A program made the translations under genes and the position numbers. From contig CM055107.1 in the NCBI GenBank assembly GCA_029204225.1, positions 7,722,873 through 7,786,872 of the forward strand: a DNA stretch of 64,000 nt, written 5' to 3'. Each line of letters starts with the position of its first letter. Within the stretch, counting starts at the first letter, position 1. The notes below the pieces were generated by a model. The model made no database searches and was not told the origin of the DNA. It was given only the letters and a program-made list of their open reading frames with translations. The DNA comes from Diphasiastrum complanatum. Its lineage: Eukaryota; Streptophyta; Lycopodiopsida; Lycopodiales; Lycopodiaceae. Of the stretch, positions 30,666 through 41,904 are shown piece after piece.

Positions 30666-32740
30666 AGTTAGCACACAGAATGATTTGATAAAAATCGACG
30701 AGCTTTGACTCCTCCTATGCTAGGTTTACTGGGTACGTTTTCTATTTTTCCCAAAAGCTTTTCATCTTTTTGTATTTTAACATGGCCTTTATGAAGGCCT
30801 GCTTTTGACAACACTTTCTCTAATCGAGCGATTGCTTGTTTTGATGTTGACTCTAGCTTAGTATTCCATGCAAACAAGATATGAAGATATGTTAATTTCT
30901 CTATGATCCTTACCTCTCCATGAAGTGTGCAAATATGCACATTTTGTAAAGGAATTGGTAGTACTAGTTTCCAGTTGGGATCTTCAATGTCTCTTGAAAC
31001 TCTTGTGTTCCTTGAAATGTCATTTGATGATTTCATACAATATACACATGGATGTTTCAAATTTGCTCCATGAGATACATTGAACATACATTTCAATGAC
31101 TTCAAGTCTCCAGCTAAATGCCATTCCACAAAAAATTCACATCTTTCAGGAACACTAAGTACTTTGCCATTCATATGATCCGTTATGATATCTGGATAAC
31201 TTGTTCTGCTAAAAATCTAGGAAAGAACATCGTGATCCTCCTTGATAACCTGTTCAACATATGGAATCACAGGTTTTTATATATTCAAAACAATTACTAA
31301 AAAAAATTTCACATGAATAACAGCTGTTTTTTACCTGAAAACATGCTAGCCACCAGATGTTGTTTTCTGATTGCACATTGAAGTTGAGATCCCTTGAGTT
31401 TGTTGCATTGCTCAATGCTCCATTCATGAGAGTAATACTTACTCTTTCCAACTTTTGTCCTTTTATAACTTCCGGTTCATCTAGCTTGACCACCAGAATA
31501 AGTTTGCTCATACTAACACTTGTAATATTATAGAATTTCACTATAAATCTCAATAAATGAATCAAATCCACAAATAAGTTGTTGGTAGAATTATATGACA
31601 AATTGCCAGACTTTGAATTGTAAATCTCATTGATGTGAAAAGGGATTCCAATGACATTTTGCATACCCTTATTCAATACATCTCTCTCCAATCTTATCTG
31701 AAAAGGGCGAGGAATGGGAAATTTTCTTACGTGCAATTGTCCAGAAGCCCCTATAATAATTTTAGATATACTCGCATATGCCTCCCTGCTAATACCTGAG
31801 AAATCACATGCTCCCTGAATTAGCATTCGGTCGATTACCTTACCAACCTCATTCATCAAAGCCTCAGTGACCTTGGACTTGATTCGAGAATATCGATTAT
31901 TGTCCTATAAAGACTTTGTGGACTTGGTTGTCAATACCGAACTCAGTGATTTTATGATCAGGTCATTATCCTTCAGATGTTGATTTGCAACCAATGTTGA
32001 TCTGCAAATGATTATGAAAATCAAGAAACCAAAATAGGACACATAATAAATGTCATGCTACTTCACAAAACTAAAATAAAACTGATTCATATCAAATCCT
32101 TACTTGAATGCTTGAATCCGTTGGCCTCCATTTAACGAAAGCTCATCAATGTCCTTCAGAATTCTTTTTCGCTTGTTTTTTTTTAATTTCTTATCTAGTA
32201 TGCGAGTTTTTTCTTTTAACTGGTCATTTGATATACGTAATGTCTGAACACCTTGTCGGAATTGATCATTACTTGCATTCAAATTTAATATAATATTATG
32301 TAAATGTGCATTATCTTTTTTTGTTTGTGATAATGCGGTCTCTTTTTCTCTATAGTCAACAAGCAAACCATTTAACATACATTCTAGACTCTGTATTTTC
32401 TAAACAGAGTTTGCAACACCATAAGTTGTCAATCTTTCACAATAACCCAGTAAACCATTTTCTCTGTCACACAAAAACTTTATTAATTGTGTGATATTGG
32501 AATTGTGGAGCTTGCATCGAGCTCGGATCCAATGGATACAAACTTTTGTCAACCCACAAATCGTAATTCTTTCTTTGGTTGATTTTGTGAGTGATCATAT
32601 CAAGTGAAGAAACTGTGGATTCTTTCACTACTCCTCTTTTAGCTATCGGAGCATTCTCGGCATGGAGAACAATGTGTAGATGAAACTGAGACATCTCCGC
32701 AAACATCAATTGACAGACCAAAAAGAAAATAGACACTATT
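30666..32740 (-). pseudogene. Decayed multi-exon gene, possible RNase H-fold transposase
   Basis: Leftward from 32736 the minus strand shows a continuous but damaged protein: an N-terminal segment (32467-32736), a coiled-coil segment (32103-32378, e.g. SNDQLKEKTRILDKKLKKNK), an intron with good GT/AG borders (32002-32102), a third segment (31335-31999, one TAG), a second intron (31250-31334), and a last segment to 30672. The last parts contain KLDEPEV, then LAGDLKSLKCMF and HPCVYC, then NVHICTLHGEVRIIEKL. The spacing of an acidic residue, a G-D-x-K box, a C-x-x-C pair and an H-x-x-x-R/I box resembles uncharacterised transposon-like proteins I recall from animals and plants. That comparison is from memory. 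Stops, a frameshift and a lost C-terminus make it inactive. Confidence 0.5.
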
Positions 32741-33023
32741 CTTCATCCATGACGTACCTGAGATTCTATGTTTATTCTCTCGCTAGTTAAAACGAGGGAC
32801 ACAATCTCATTTTCAAATTTGAAAAAGTTAATTAATGAGCGTCATAGGTTCTTGAAGTCGCAGTTGCATGCATCATAATCGTGGCATGTTAACTACACAT
32901 TACTAGTAAGGTTAAGCTAAACTGGACCTGAAAGTCCGTCGGAGTTTTAAAATCCGGCATTTTTTTTTGTCCTACGTGGCATTTCTTAGACGGCCCTTTT
33001 GATGTTTGTAACTCTAATGTCTT
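32741..33023. other. Junction region, no gene
   Basis: About 280 bp between the gene on the left and Copia-3. No transposon terminus was recognised. Confidence 0.4.
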
Positions 33024-34121
33024 TAACAAGATCTACCTCACCTTTGGATCTTATCCATTCGGATGTACATGTTTTTTCTCATGAAAGTAATGGAGGTGCT
33101 TTAATGTATGTGACTTTTATAGATGATTGTATATGAAGCTTTTGTAAAGTTCAAGTCTCTAGTGGAAAAGCAACTTAGTTCTTGCATTAAAGCTCTAAGA
33201 TATGATAATCATAGAAGAGTATATCTCCAACAAGATGAGAGACTTTTGTGAGATCAATGGCATTTAGAGAGAGCTCACTTGTCCCTACACCCCCAACAAA
33301 ATGGGGTGGCCGAGAGGAAAAATAGGAGCCTTTGTGAATGTGCAAAGTCTTTAAGACTTGATGCATCTCTACCCATCTCTTTTTGGGGGAGGCCATAACT
33401 TGTGCTAATTACTTATGTAATAGGCTTCCTAGTAGTGCTATTGCTGGGATCTCACCATTTCAAACTTTGTTTGGCAATAAGCCCAGTCTAAAAGATTTTA
33501 AAGTGTTTGGATGTATATGTTATGTCCACATTCCTTTGGAAACTAGAAGGAAAGAAGATGCAACTTCCTTCAAAGAAATATTTGTAGGCTATAGTGAAAA
33601 TAACAAAGGATATAGGATATTTGGTCCTATCTCAAGCAAAGTAAAAGCTAGCAAGGATGTCTTATTTGATGAATCTCAAAGTTACAAGTTGTCTCCAAAT
33701 GCATCTAATCTTTTAGGTGATGAAGATCTTGCAACACCCAAGGAGGAGTCTCTTGAAAATGATCTTTTGGAAAATTAGAATCAAGTTCCAAAGGAACCAA
33801 AAAGGTCCACAAGGAGCAAGGCCGAGCCTTTAAGGCTCACATACTTTGAGAAAGAGAAGCAAAGGGAAGACAGAACTCCTTCTACCTCTTACTCTTTTCT
33901 AACCACAATGCTTGAAGAGCCATCATGTTATGAAGATTCAAATAGATCACAAGTTTGGAGAGATGCAATGCAAGTAGAGTTTGATGCTTTGATAGATAAT
34001 CAAACTTGAAATCTTGTATACCTTCAATATGGGAAGAAGCCACTTGCATGTAAGTGTTCTATATATTAAAGTATAGTCAAGATGGATCTATAAGTAAGTA
34101 CAAAGCTAGATTGGTTGCTAA
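33024..34121 (+). pseudogene. Copia-3 integrase to start of RT
   Basis: It begins at the first catalytic aspartate (SPLDLIHSDVH). The second-aspartate region is scrambled by frame changes, and the glutamate region (NGVAERK-like) is in another frame. The best open piece (33383-33778) gives GEAITCANYLCNRLPSSAIA and the integrase C-terminus to SKDVLFDES. The linker and RT start follow with stops. The final codons (ARLVA) end at the Copia-2 insertion. Confidence 0.87.
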
Positions 34122-34983
34122 TGTTGAAAATTGTCACTTCTCACTTGACATTGGTTCATGTAAATATTGATCAAACATTAGAATATGTTGATGATATGAT
34201 TTCACACGTGTGGAGCATGTTCCCATGTGTGAAAGGATGTACTTTTCATGTTTGTATATATCCAAATTGATTTTGTATCATTCTAGTTAGTGTGAACATG
34301 AAATGACTAGTTTTTAGTCAAGTTGACTAGTCACCTACAAATTAGCTTTTCCTTGCATGTGCATGAGTAAATGCTCCCACATGGCAAGTGGATGTTCACA
34401 TGTGTGTATAGAGTACTAGAAGATAAGAGTTGACCATTTTCCTTAGATCCTATTTTGTAGGGAATATTCCTATATTCTAGGAGACTAGCTTTTTGGATTT
34501 TAGTCATATTCTAGAAGGTCAACTATTGGATAAGGATCAAGGATGGATCAAATGGATAGATATGAGTGATGTGGCACTCTTCACACGTGTGAAGGCCTGC
34601 TGGACTGTACCAGACTCATGGATGTACTTGATCCATAAAAGGATCATCATTTTGCTAAGAAAATTGATGAGACTTTTGCACTCTACACTTTTGTGAGATT
34701 TCTAGTCATTTGTCTTGTGATTTTTATGCATGATTGCTATCTAGTATCATTGTACTTGTTGTTTCAGGTGCAGGCCGTACAGTGGACAGTACTCCACACG
34801 TGTGAAGCCGCTCTCACTAAAAAATGATGTGTTGATCCATTGCTCTTGCTTAAATCCAAGTGTAGTGAATCTAGATCAAGATCTAATGTGTAGAACTTGA
34901 TAGATTCATTGATTAAGCAACCAATAACTCTCTATGATTGTAAAGTACAATCATTATTGTCCTAAAAACTGTAAAATTTATCA
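34122..34983 (+). repeat. Copia-2 5' LTR (862 bp) with promoter
   Basis: It starts TGTTGAAAATTGTC and ends AAAATTTATCA. It contains three CACACGTGTG sites: 34200-34212, the perfect palindrome TTCACACGTGTGAA at 34580-34593, and one at 34793-34806. A TATA-like CCATAAAAGG lies near 34633. A 67-codon ORF inside the LTR is identical in both copies and is not a gene. Confidence 0.96.
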
Positions 34984-34996
34984 TGGTATCAGAGCT
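34984..34996 (+). other. Copia-2 primer-binding site
   Basis: TGGTATCAGAGCT directly follows the 5' LTR and is the initiator tRNA-Met type. Confidence 0.94.
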
Positions 34997-35579
34997 AAGT
35001 AAGAGAGTGATCATTGAATCATAAATCTTGTAAAGATCATTGGCAAAATTTGTTTTTTGGCCAATACTAGTGAGGGCGAGTTCTTCTAGAGTGATAGCTT
35101 GTAATCATTTGGATCAAAACGACTTGGAGGCTGTGTATGTACTTTTCACACGTGTGAAACCGTACAGCAACTTTCAATTCAAGTTACTTTGTGTTTTTTG
35201 GTCCCAAAATCACAATACTAGTTCATTTTTGGTGCTTTTTGAAGCATAGTATTGATCTAGATTCATTCTAACTAATGCCTATGACCAAATAGTGTTTTGG
35301 ATCATTGAAGCATTTCTTTTTAGAGTCTAAGATCAGATCTAAGAGGCTGATTTGTTCAGATCCTTAGTTGAAGTGAAATCTCTAAGAAAAGTGTAAAGCA
35401 ATTTTTTTTTGTGAGAGTGAAAGCTAGAAATTTTTGGTAAGATCTTTGAGTATCATTCAAGCTTGTGTGTTAGTTTGATAGAGACAAGCCTATAGGCATT
35501 CTAGTAAGCTTTAGGCCACTTCATAGATCTTTTAAAATTCAAAAATCTTTGTGATTTTTAAAAGAGCATTCATTCTAAA
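34997..35579 (+). other. Copia-2 untranslated leader
   Basis: A 583-bp leader without a supported ORF. It holds a further perfect TTCACACGTGTGAA palindrome at 35145-35158, outside the LTR. Confidence 0.8.
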
Positions 35580-38500
35580 ATGTCATCCATGGGTGGATAT
35601 TTGATGGAACCAAGTGAGAGACTCACTTCCACAAATTATTCCATTTGGAAAGTGAGAATGGAATCACTCCTAGTGATCCATGATCTATATGACATAGTTC
35701 AAGGAGTAGAGGAAGAGCCTCAAACTCCCCAAGAACAAGCCAAATACAAGAAGAGAGCAAGATTAGCTCTACATTGCATAAAGTTAAATGTATGCAATGA
35801 CCTCTTGAAAGAGGTGTCTTCTTGTACCTCATCCAAAGAGGCTTGGGATTCATTAAAGAGCATTTATGAATCCAACAATACTTCAAGAATCCTCATGCTA
35901 AGAAATCAAGTTTTTCAAAGCATGAAAGGAAGTGGAGAGAGTGGACAAGAGTATGTTCTTAGGATCAAATCTCTTAACAAGGAGTTAAGTGCAATAGGAG
36001 AGAAGATCCAAGATCAAGAACTAGTACAAATCATTTTGAATGGTCTAAGTGATGAGTTTACCAACTTAGTCCAATCATTTGCCATTCAAGACTCTCTTCC
36101 ATCCATTGAAAAGTTGCACAATGTTCTTGTGGCCGAGGAGAGTAGGCTTCTACACCTCAAGACAAGAATGGATAGCATGTCACTTAATGGAGGAGAGGAG
36201 AAAGCTAACTTTACATCTAAAGGCAAGAAAAAGAAAAATCCATTCAAGAAAAATCAAGGCAAGGAGGCCGAGATGAAGAATGGAGGATCTACCTCCAAAG
36301 GCAAAGTGAAGAACAAGGCAAAACTAAAGTGTTTCTTTTGTGGAAAGAAAGGACACTTTGCCTCAGAATGCTACTTGAAGAAGAATCAACAAGCCAAAGG
36401 AGATCAAGGGAACATTGCTCAAGAGGAAGAATATGAGGATGGATTCAACACATCCTTAATGGTTGCATCTACACCAACTTCAAGTCAAGACACATGGTGG
36501 ATAGATAGTGGGGCTAGTTCCCACATGTCCTTTAACAAGCATTATTTTTCTACTCTTCTATCTTGTAATGACTCTAAGAAGTCAATATACACTGCTAGTG
36601 ATCAAGCATGCAAGATAGATGGCATAGGATCTATACCTCTTTGTTTAGGCACATCTAAAAGGATAGATCTAGATAATGTTTTGTATGTTCCTACCATTTC
36701 AAGAAACTTGCTTAGTGTAGGACAATTAATGGACAATGGACTAGATGTACATTTCAAGAATGGAGTTTGTTCCATCTTGAAAAATGATAAGTGCATAGCT
36801 AGTGGCATTAAGCAAGGTAGACTTTTCAAGTTGGATGCTAATGTTGCAAGTGAAAGTGTGAACTTGGCTAGGGAGGAGCTAACTCAAGTGGAGCTTTGGC
36901 ATAAGAGATTAGGCCATCCTAATCTTCAATCTATGGAGTCAATGGCAAGCAAGGAACTAGCTCTCGGCCTACCAAGAGCTTTCAAGAAGTGTGGAAAAAT
37001 GTGTGAGGCATGTGGCCTTGCAAAGTCACACAAATCTTCTTACAAGAAATCTTCATCAAGATCTCTCTCTCCCTTGGATCTCATACATTCTGATGTACAT
37101 AGTTTTTCACATGCAAGTAATGGAGGTGCCTTGATGTATGTAACTTTTATAGATGATTGTACTAGATTCACATGGATTGAGTTACTATCAAAGAAAAATC
37201 TTGTTTATGAAGCTTTCATTAAGTTCAAGTCTCTAGTAGAGAAACAACTTAGTACTTCTATCAAAGCACTAAGATGTGATAATGGAGGAGAGTACACCTC
37301 CAATAAAATGAAAGACTTTTGTGAGATCAATGGTATTAAGTTACAATACACTTGTTCCTACACCCCTCAACAAAATGGGGTGGCCGAGAGGAAAAATAGG
37401 AGTCTATGTGAGTGTGCAAAGTCCTTGAGGCTTGATGCATCACTTCCCATCTCATTTTGGGGAGAAGCCATAACATGTGCTAATTATTTGTGTAATAGAC
37501 TTCCTAGTAGTGCTATAGATGGGATCTCACCTTATCAAGCCTTGTTTGATAAGAAACCCAATGTAAAATATTTTAAGATCTTTGGATGTACTTGTTATGT
37601 ACACATTCCTTTGGAGACTAGAAGGAAAGAAGATGCTACCTCCTTCAAAGGAATCTTTGTTGGCTATGGAGAAAATAGCAAGGGATATAGGATATATGAT
37701 CCTACATCCAAGAAAGTAAAGGTAAGCAAGGATGTACTTTTTGATGAGTCACAATTTGCTAAGAGCTTGTCAAATGGATCTAACCCATTGTGCATTGAAG
37801 ATCTTGACAAATCCGAGGAGGATCTTGACAAACCCGAGGAGGATCATGACAAACCCGAGGATGGAGATTTGGATCCAAGTCAAAAGGGGCCAAGAAGATC
37901 ATCAAGGAGCAAGGCCGAGCCCTCAAGGCTTACCTATGTGGACAAGGGAAAGCAAAAGGAAGGCTCTACATCTTCTACCTCTTACTCTTTTTTAGCTACA
38001 TTGATTGAAGAACCATCATCTTTTGAAGAAGCATGTAAATCTAAAGTTTGGAGAGATGCAATGCAAGTAGAGTATGATGCATTAGAAGAAAATCATACTT
38101 GGAATCTTGTAAATCTTCCAAGAGGAAAGAAACCACTTGCATGTAAGTGGATTTATAGAATTAAGTACAATCAAGATGGATCTATTAGTAAATACAAAGC
38201 TAGGCTTGTTGCTAAGGGATTTCTTCAAATAAAAGGATTGGATTATGAAGAAACATTTGCACCTGTAGCTAAGCTTGTAACTATTAGATTAATCATTTGC
38301 ATTGCTACTTTGTTCAAATGGGATCTCTACCAAATGGATGTGACAAATGCCTTCTTGAATGGCTTCTTAGAAGAGGAAATCTACATGATGCAACCCGAGG
38401 GCTTCATCAAGATTGGTGAGGAGCAAAAGGTGTGCTACTTAAGGAAGAGCCTATATGGCTTGAAGCAAGCACCTAGAGCTTGGTACTCTAGGTTGCATGA

Positions 38501-39560
38501 TTTTCTCTATTCCCTTGGCTTTGTACTAAGTGCTTATGAACCTTCTTTATATTTCAAATGTAATGAAGGAAAGATCATCATTTTGGTTCTTTATGTTGAT
38601 GACATCATTATGACAGGAAATGATGATGATGGCATAGGCAAAGTAAAAGTTGACTTATCTAGTGAGTTCAAGATGGTAGATCTAGGCTTCCTAAAGTTTA
38701 TACTTGGGATAGAAGTGTCTAGAAGTAGCAATTGTACTTTCATAAGTCAATCTAAGTATGCTACTTCCATTCTTGAAAGATTTGGTATGAAAGATTGTAA
38801 GGGGATTGACACCCCTATGGAGCATGTTGTGAAAGCAACTAATGAAGGTGATGAAGCATCCTTTGAGGACATCACTCTCTTTAGGAAGCTTATAGGCTCT
38901 CTAATCTATTTAACCATCACTAGACCTGACTTAAGTTTTTGTGTAAGCAAGTTGAGTCAAAGTATGCAAGCTCCTTTAATTCATCATTGGAAAAGTGCCA
39001 AGAGAGTACTTAGATATGTTTCTAGTACTAGATTTTTTGGTATACTTTATGAAGGATCTAACTTGCACTTGAGAGCCTACTCGGATTCAGATTTTGCAGG
39101 TGACAAGATGGATAGGAAGTCCATTAGTGCATTTGCAACATTTCTTTGTGGAGGAGTGATATCTTGGCTTTCCAAAAAGCAAGATACAATCTCACTATCT
39201 TCTTGTGAAGCCGAGTACAAGGCATTGACTTCAACAACCAAAGAGCTCTTATGGCTAAGAAGACTCTTGATGGAACTACATGTGCTAGAGGCCGAGGAGA
39301 TCCCTTACATATTTTGTGACAATCAAGCTTCTCAACAAATTGCTTCAAATCCTATCTTCCATGCTAGAACAAAGCATATTGAGATAGCTCACCACTTTGT
39401 GAGGGAGAAGGTACAATCCAAGGAAGTGCAACTACATCATGTACCATCATCCGAATGCATAGCTGATATCTTAACCAAACCATTGTCCAAAGATCCATTT
39501 TTTAAGTTAAGATATGCTCTTGGAATTGTAGATAGATGTACACTAGATTTGCCAAGTTAG
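35580..39560 (+). CDS. Copia-2 gag-pol polyprotein, 1326 aa, intact
   Basis: A single open frame encodes the whole copia polyprotein. Capsid occupies about residues 1-230 and the CCHC zinc knuckle CFFCGKKGHFASEC about 251. The protease site DSGASSHM lies at about 309, then the pre-integrase H-H-C-C motif (LWHKRLGHPN, CEACGLAKSHK) from about 440. Integrase catalytic D, D and E lie at about 503 (HSDVHSF), 566 (LRCDNGGEY) and 602 (NGVAERKN). RT shows QMDVTNAFLNG at about 920 and YVDDIIM at about 1006. RNase H shows DSDFAGDKMD at about 1168, SSCEAEYKAL at about 1209 and CDNQASQQ at about 1246. No catalytic residue I can check is changed. The ATG chosen aligns with the gag starts of Copia-1 and Copia-4. 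A small Glu/Asp-rich repeat (three LDKPEEDxD-like units) lies in the integrase-RT linker. Confidence 0.97.
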   Translation: MSSMGGYLMEPSERLTSTNYSIWKVRMESLLVIHDLYDIVQGVEEEPQTPQEQAKYKKRARLALHCIKLNVCNDLLKEVSSCTSSKEAWDSLKSIYESNNTSRILMLRNQVFQSMKGSGESGQEYVLRIKSLNKELSAIGEKIQDQELVQIILNGLSDEFTNLVQSFAIQDSLPSIEKLHNVLVAEESRLLHLKTRMDSMSLNGGEEKANFTSKGKKKKNPFKKNQGKEAEMKNGGSTSKGKVKNKAKLKCFFCGKKGHFASECYLKKNQQAKGDQGNIAQEEEYEDGFNTSLMVASTPTSSQDTWWIDSGASSHMSFNKHYFSTLLSCNDSKKSIYTASDQACKIDGIGSIPLCLGTSKRIDLDNVLYVPTISRNLLSVGQLMDNGLDVHFKNGVCSILKNDKCIASGIKQGRLFKLDANVASESVNLAREELTQVELWHKRLGHPNLQSMESMASKELALGLPRAFKKCGKMCEACGLAKSHKSSYKKSSSRSLSPLDLIHSDVHSFSHASNGGALMYVTFIDDCTRFTWIELLSKKNLVYEAFIKFKSLVEKQLSTSIKALRCDNGGEYTSNKMKDFCEINGIKLQYTCSYTPQQNGVAERKNRSLCECAKSLRLDASLPISFWGEAITCANYLCNRLPSSAIDGISPYQALFDKKPNVKYFKIFGCTCYVHIPLETRRKEDATSFKGIFVGYGENSKGYRIYDPTSKKVKVSKDVLFDESQFAKSLSNGSNPLCIEDLDKSEEDLDKPEEDHDKPEDGDLDPSQKGPRRSSRSKAEPSRLTYVDKGKQKEGSTSSTSYSFLATLIEEPSSFEEACKSKVWRDAMQVEYDALEENHTWNLVNLPRGKKPLACKWIYRIKYNQDGSISKYKARLVAKGFLQIKGLDYEETFAPVAKLVTIRLIICIATLFKWDLYQMDVTNAFLNGFLEEEIYMMQPEGFIKIGEEQKVCYLRKSLYGLKQAPRAWYSRLHDFLYSLGFVLSAYEPSLYFKCNEGKIIILVLYVDDIIMTGNDDDGIGKVKVDLSSEFKMVDLGFLKFILGIEVSRSSNCTFISQSKYATSILERFGMKDCKGIDTPMEHVVKATNEGDEASFEDITLFRKLIGSLIYLTITRPDLSFCVSKLSQSMQAPLIHHWKSAKRVLRYVSSTRFFGILYEGSNLHLRAYSDSDFAGDKMDRKSISAFATFLCGGVISWLSKKQDTISLSSCEAEYKALTSTTKELLWLRRLLMELHVLEAEEIPYIFCDNQASQQIASNPIFHARTKHIEIAHHFVREKVQSKEVQLHHVPSSECIADILTKPLSKDPFFKLRYALGIVDRCTLDLPS

Positions 39561-39573
39561 AAGTGAGGAGGAG
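39561..39573 (+). other. Copia-2 polypurine tract
   Basis: AAGTGAGGAGGAG immediately precedes the 3' LTR and starts just after the gag-pol stop codon. The same tract is conserved in Copia-3. Confidence 0.9.
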
Positions 39574-40435
39574 TGTTGAAAATTGTCACTTCTCACTTGA
39601 CATTGGTTCATGTAAATATTGATCAAACATTAGAATATGTTGATGATATGATTTCACACGTGTGGAGCATGTTCCCATGTGTGAAAGGATGTACTTTTCA
39701 TGTTTGTATATATCCAAATTGATTTTGTATCATTCTAGTTAGTGTGAACATGAAATGACTAGTTTTTAGTCAAGTTGACTAGTCACCTACAAATTAGCTT
39801 TTCCTTGCATGTGCATGAGTAAATGCTCCCACATGGCAAGTGGATGTTCACATGTGTGTATAGAGTACTAGAAGATAAGAGTTGACCATTTTCCTTAGAT
39901 CCTATTTTGTAGGGAATATTCCTATATTCTAGGAGACTAGCTTTTTGGATTTTAGTCATATTCTAGAAGGTCAACTATTGGATAAGGATCAAGGATGGAT
40001 CAAATGGATAGATATGAGTGATGTGGCACTCTTCACACGTGTGAAGGCCTGCTGGACTGTACCAGACTCATGGATGTACTTGATCCATAAAAGGATCATC
40101 ATTTTGCTAAGAAAATTGATGAGACTTTTGCACTCTACACTTTTGTGAGATTTCTAGTCATTTGTCTTGTGATTTTTATGCATGATTGCTATCTAGTATC
40201 ATTGTACTTGTTGTTTCAGGTGCAGGCCGTACAGTGGACAGTACTCCACACGTGTGAAGCCGCTCTCACTAAAAAATGATGTGTTGATCCATTGCTCTTG
40301 CTTAAATCCAAGTGTAGTGAATCTAGATCAAGATCTAATGTGTAGAACTTGATAGATTCATTGATTAAGCAACCAATAACTCTCTATGATTGTAAAGTAC
40401 AATCATTATTGTCCTAAAAACTGTAAAATTTATCA
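39574..40435 (+). repeat. Copia-2 3' LTR (862 bp)
   Basis: Same length as the 5' LTR and no difference found by eye. The palindrome TTCACACGTGTGAA lies at 40032-40045. The GCTAA duplication follows. Confidence 0.96.
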
Positions 40436-41246
40436 GCTAAAGGGTTTCTTCAAACTAAAGGCATAGATTATGAAGAAACATTTGCTCCTGTTGCAAAGCT
40501 TGTAACCATTAGACTGATCATATGTATTGCTACTTTGTTCAAATAGAATCTCTATCAAATGGATGTGACCAATGCTTTCTTAAATGGCTACTTGGAGGAG
40601 AAAATATATATGTTGCAACTTGAGGGATTCATCAAGGATGGTGAGGAGGACAAGGTTTGTCACTTAAAGAAGAGCCTATATGGCTTGAAGCAAGCACCTA
40701 GAGCTTGGTACACTAGGTTGCATGATTTTCTCTACTCTCTTGGCTTTGTGATTAGATCTTATGAGCCTTCTTTGTACATCAAATGTAATGATGGAAAGAT
40801 CATTATTCTAGTACTTTATGTTGATGATATCATATTGATAGGAAATGATGGTGAAGGCATACGAAATGTTAAAGCTTCTTTGTCTAGTGAATTCAAGATG
40901 GTAGATCTAGGACTTCTTAAGTTCATACTTGAAATAGAAGCTACTAGAGGTAGTGATTTTACTTTTAAAAGTCAATCAAAGTATGCTACTTCCATTCTTG
41001 AAAGGTTTGGCATGAAAGATTGTAAGGGGATTGACACCCCTATGGAGCAAGTTTGTAAAGTTACTAAGGATTGTGATGAGGCATCCTTTGAGGACATCAC
41101 ACTCTTTAGGAAGCTAATAGGCTCCTTAATCTATTTGACAATCACTAGACCAGATTTGAGTTATCATGTAAGCAAGTTAAGTCAATATATGCAAGGTCCT
41201 TTGATGCACCATTGGAAAAGTACCAAGAGAGTGCTTAGATATGTAT
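40436..41246 (+). pseudogene. Copia-3 reverse transcriptase
   Basis: RT resumes at AKGFLQTKGIDYEE, with one stop near 40545. A 230-codon open piece (40559-41251) then carries QMDVTNAFLNG-equivalent residues (MDVTNAFLNGYLEEKIYML), YGLKQAPRAWYTRLHD, YVDDIILIG and ITRPDLSYHVSKL. It stops at KRVLRYV where Copia-4 is inserted. It is closely similar to Copia-2 RT. Confidence 0.93.
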
Positions 41247-41896
41247 TGTGAAAGATTTCAGATCCTTAAGATCCAATATACTTGAATGATCTTTGGTTAG
41301 AAAGAGAAATACGCTACCAATCTCACCAATGTAGAAAAATCAGCATCTACACACAATTTGAGATGCAAACACTGATAGAACTTGATCAAACTTGAATGAA
41401 ATGATTATGTACTGTTGTTGTCCATACAAAACCAGCAAGCTACTGTATTTCACACGTGTGGATCCAAAAATAGCTAATATAGATCATTCTACACATAGAA
41501 TTGCAAGCAATCACCAAGATAGTGCACCAATGGATAGTAGAACCCAAGAGAATCATGTATAAGCATGAAATGAAATAGAGAAGAGAGAAGATGACTCTCT
41601 CCATGAGTTACATCTTTTTATAGCAGGTCCAACCCCTATTTGGCCACTTGGCTTTCCCACCAAAATGCTAATCCTACTAATTTTGGGTCTAGATTCAATG
41701 TACCCAACATATTCAAATTGAATCTACTCAAACTCGCATTCTATCTTTCCCACACTTTCAAAAAGTGTCTATTCAAATGAAATTTAGACTAATGAACTTT
41801 GAAAAGTCAACCTCTAAGTCTAAAACAAGTTTTGGCCTCAATATGCCAAATATGGAAATATTGCAAAATGTGATGAAACTAGTTGAATCTTTCACA
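41247..41896 (-). repeat. Copia-4 3' LTR (650 bp)
   Basis: In element orientation it starts TGTGAAAGATTCAAC and ends AAATCTTTCACA. It contains TTCACACGTGTGGA at 41449-41462 and a TATA-like CTATAAAAAG on the minus strand near 41613-41623. The polypurine tract (complement of CTCCCTCTTC) lies at 41897-41906. Confidence 0.93.
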
Positions 41897-41904
41897 CTCC
41901 CTCT

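Larger units (their letters stand above)
34122..40435 (+). mobile_element. Copia-2: complete, apparently intact copia retrotransposon
   Basis: A 6314-bp element has two 862-bp LTRs that look identical by eye, a perfect GCTAA target duplication (34117-34121 and 40436-40440), a canonical primer site, a polypurine tract and one uninterrupted gag-pol frame. It lies inside the RT of its older relative Copia-3; deleting it and one duplication copy restores continuous homology there. Everything known to be needed for autonomous transposition is visible, so it inserted very recently and may still be competent. Confidence 0.96.

Noticed and set aside
34493..34696. 67-codon ORF repeated identically at 39945-40148
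   Set aside because: It is within the Copia-2 LTR; the identity reflects the two LTR copies, not selection on a protein.
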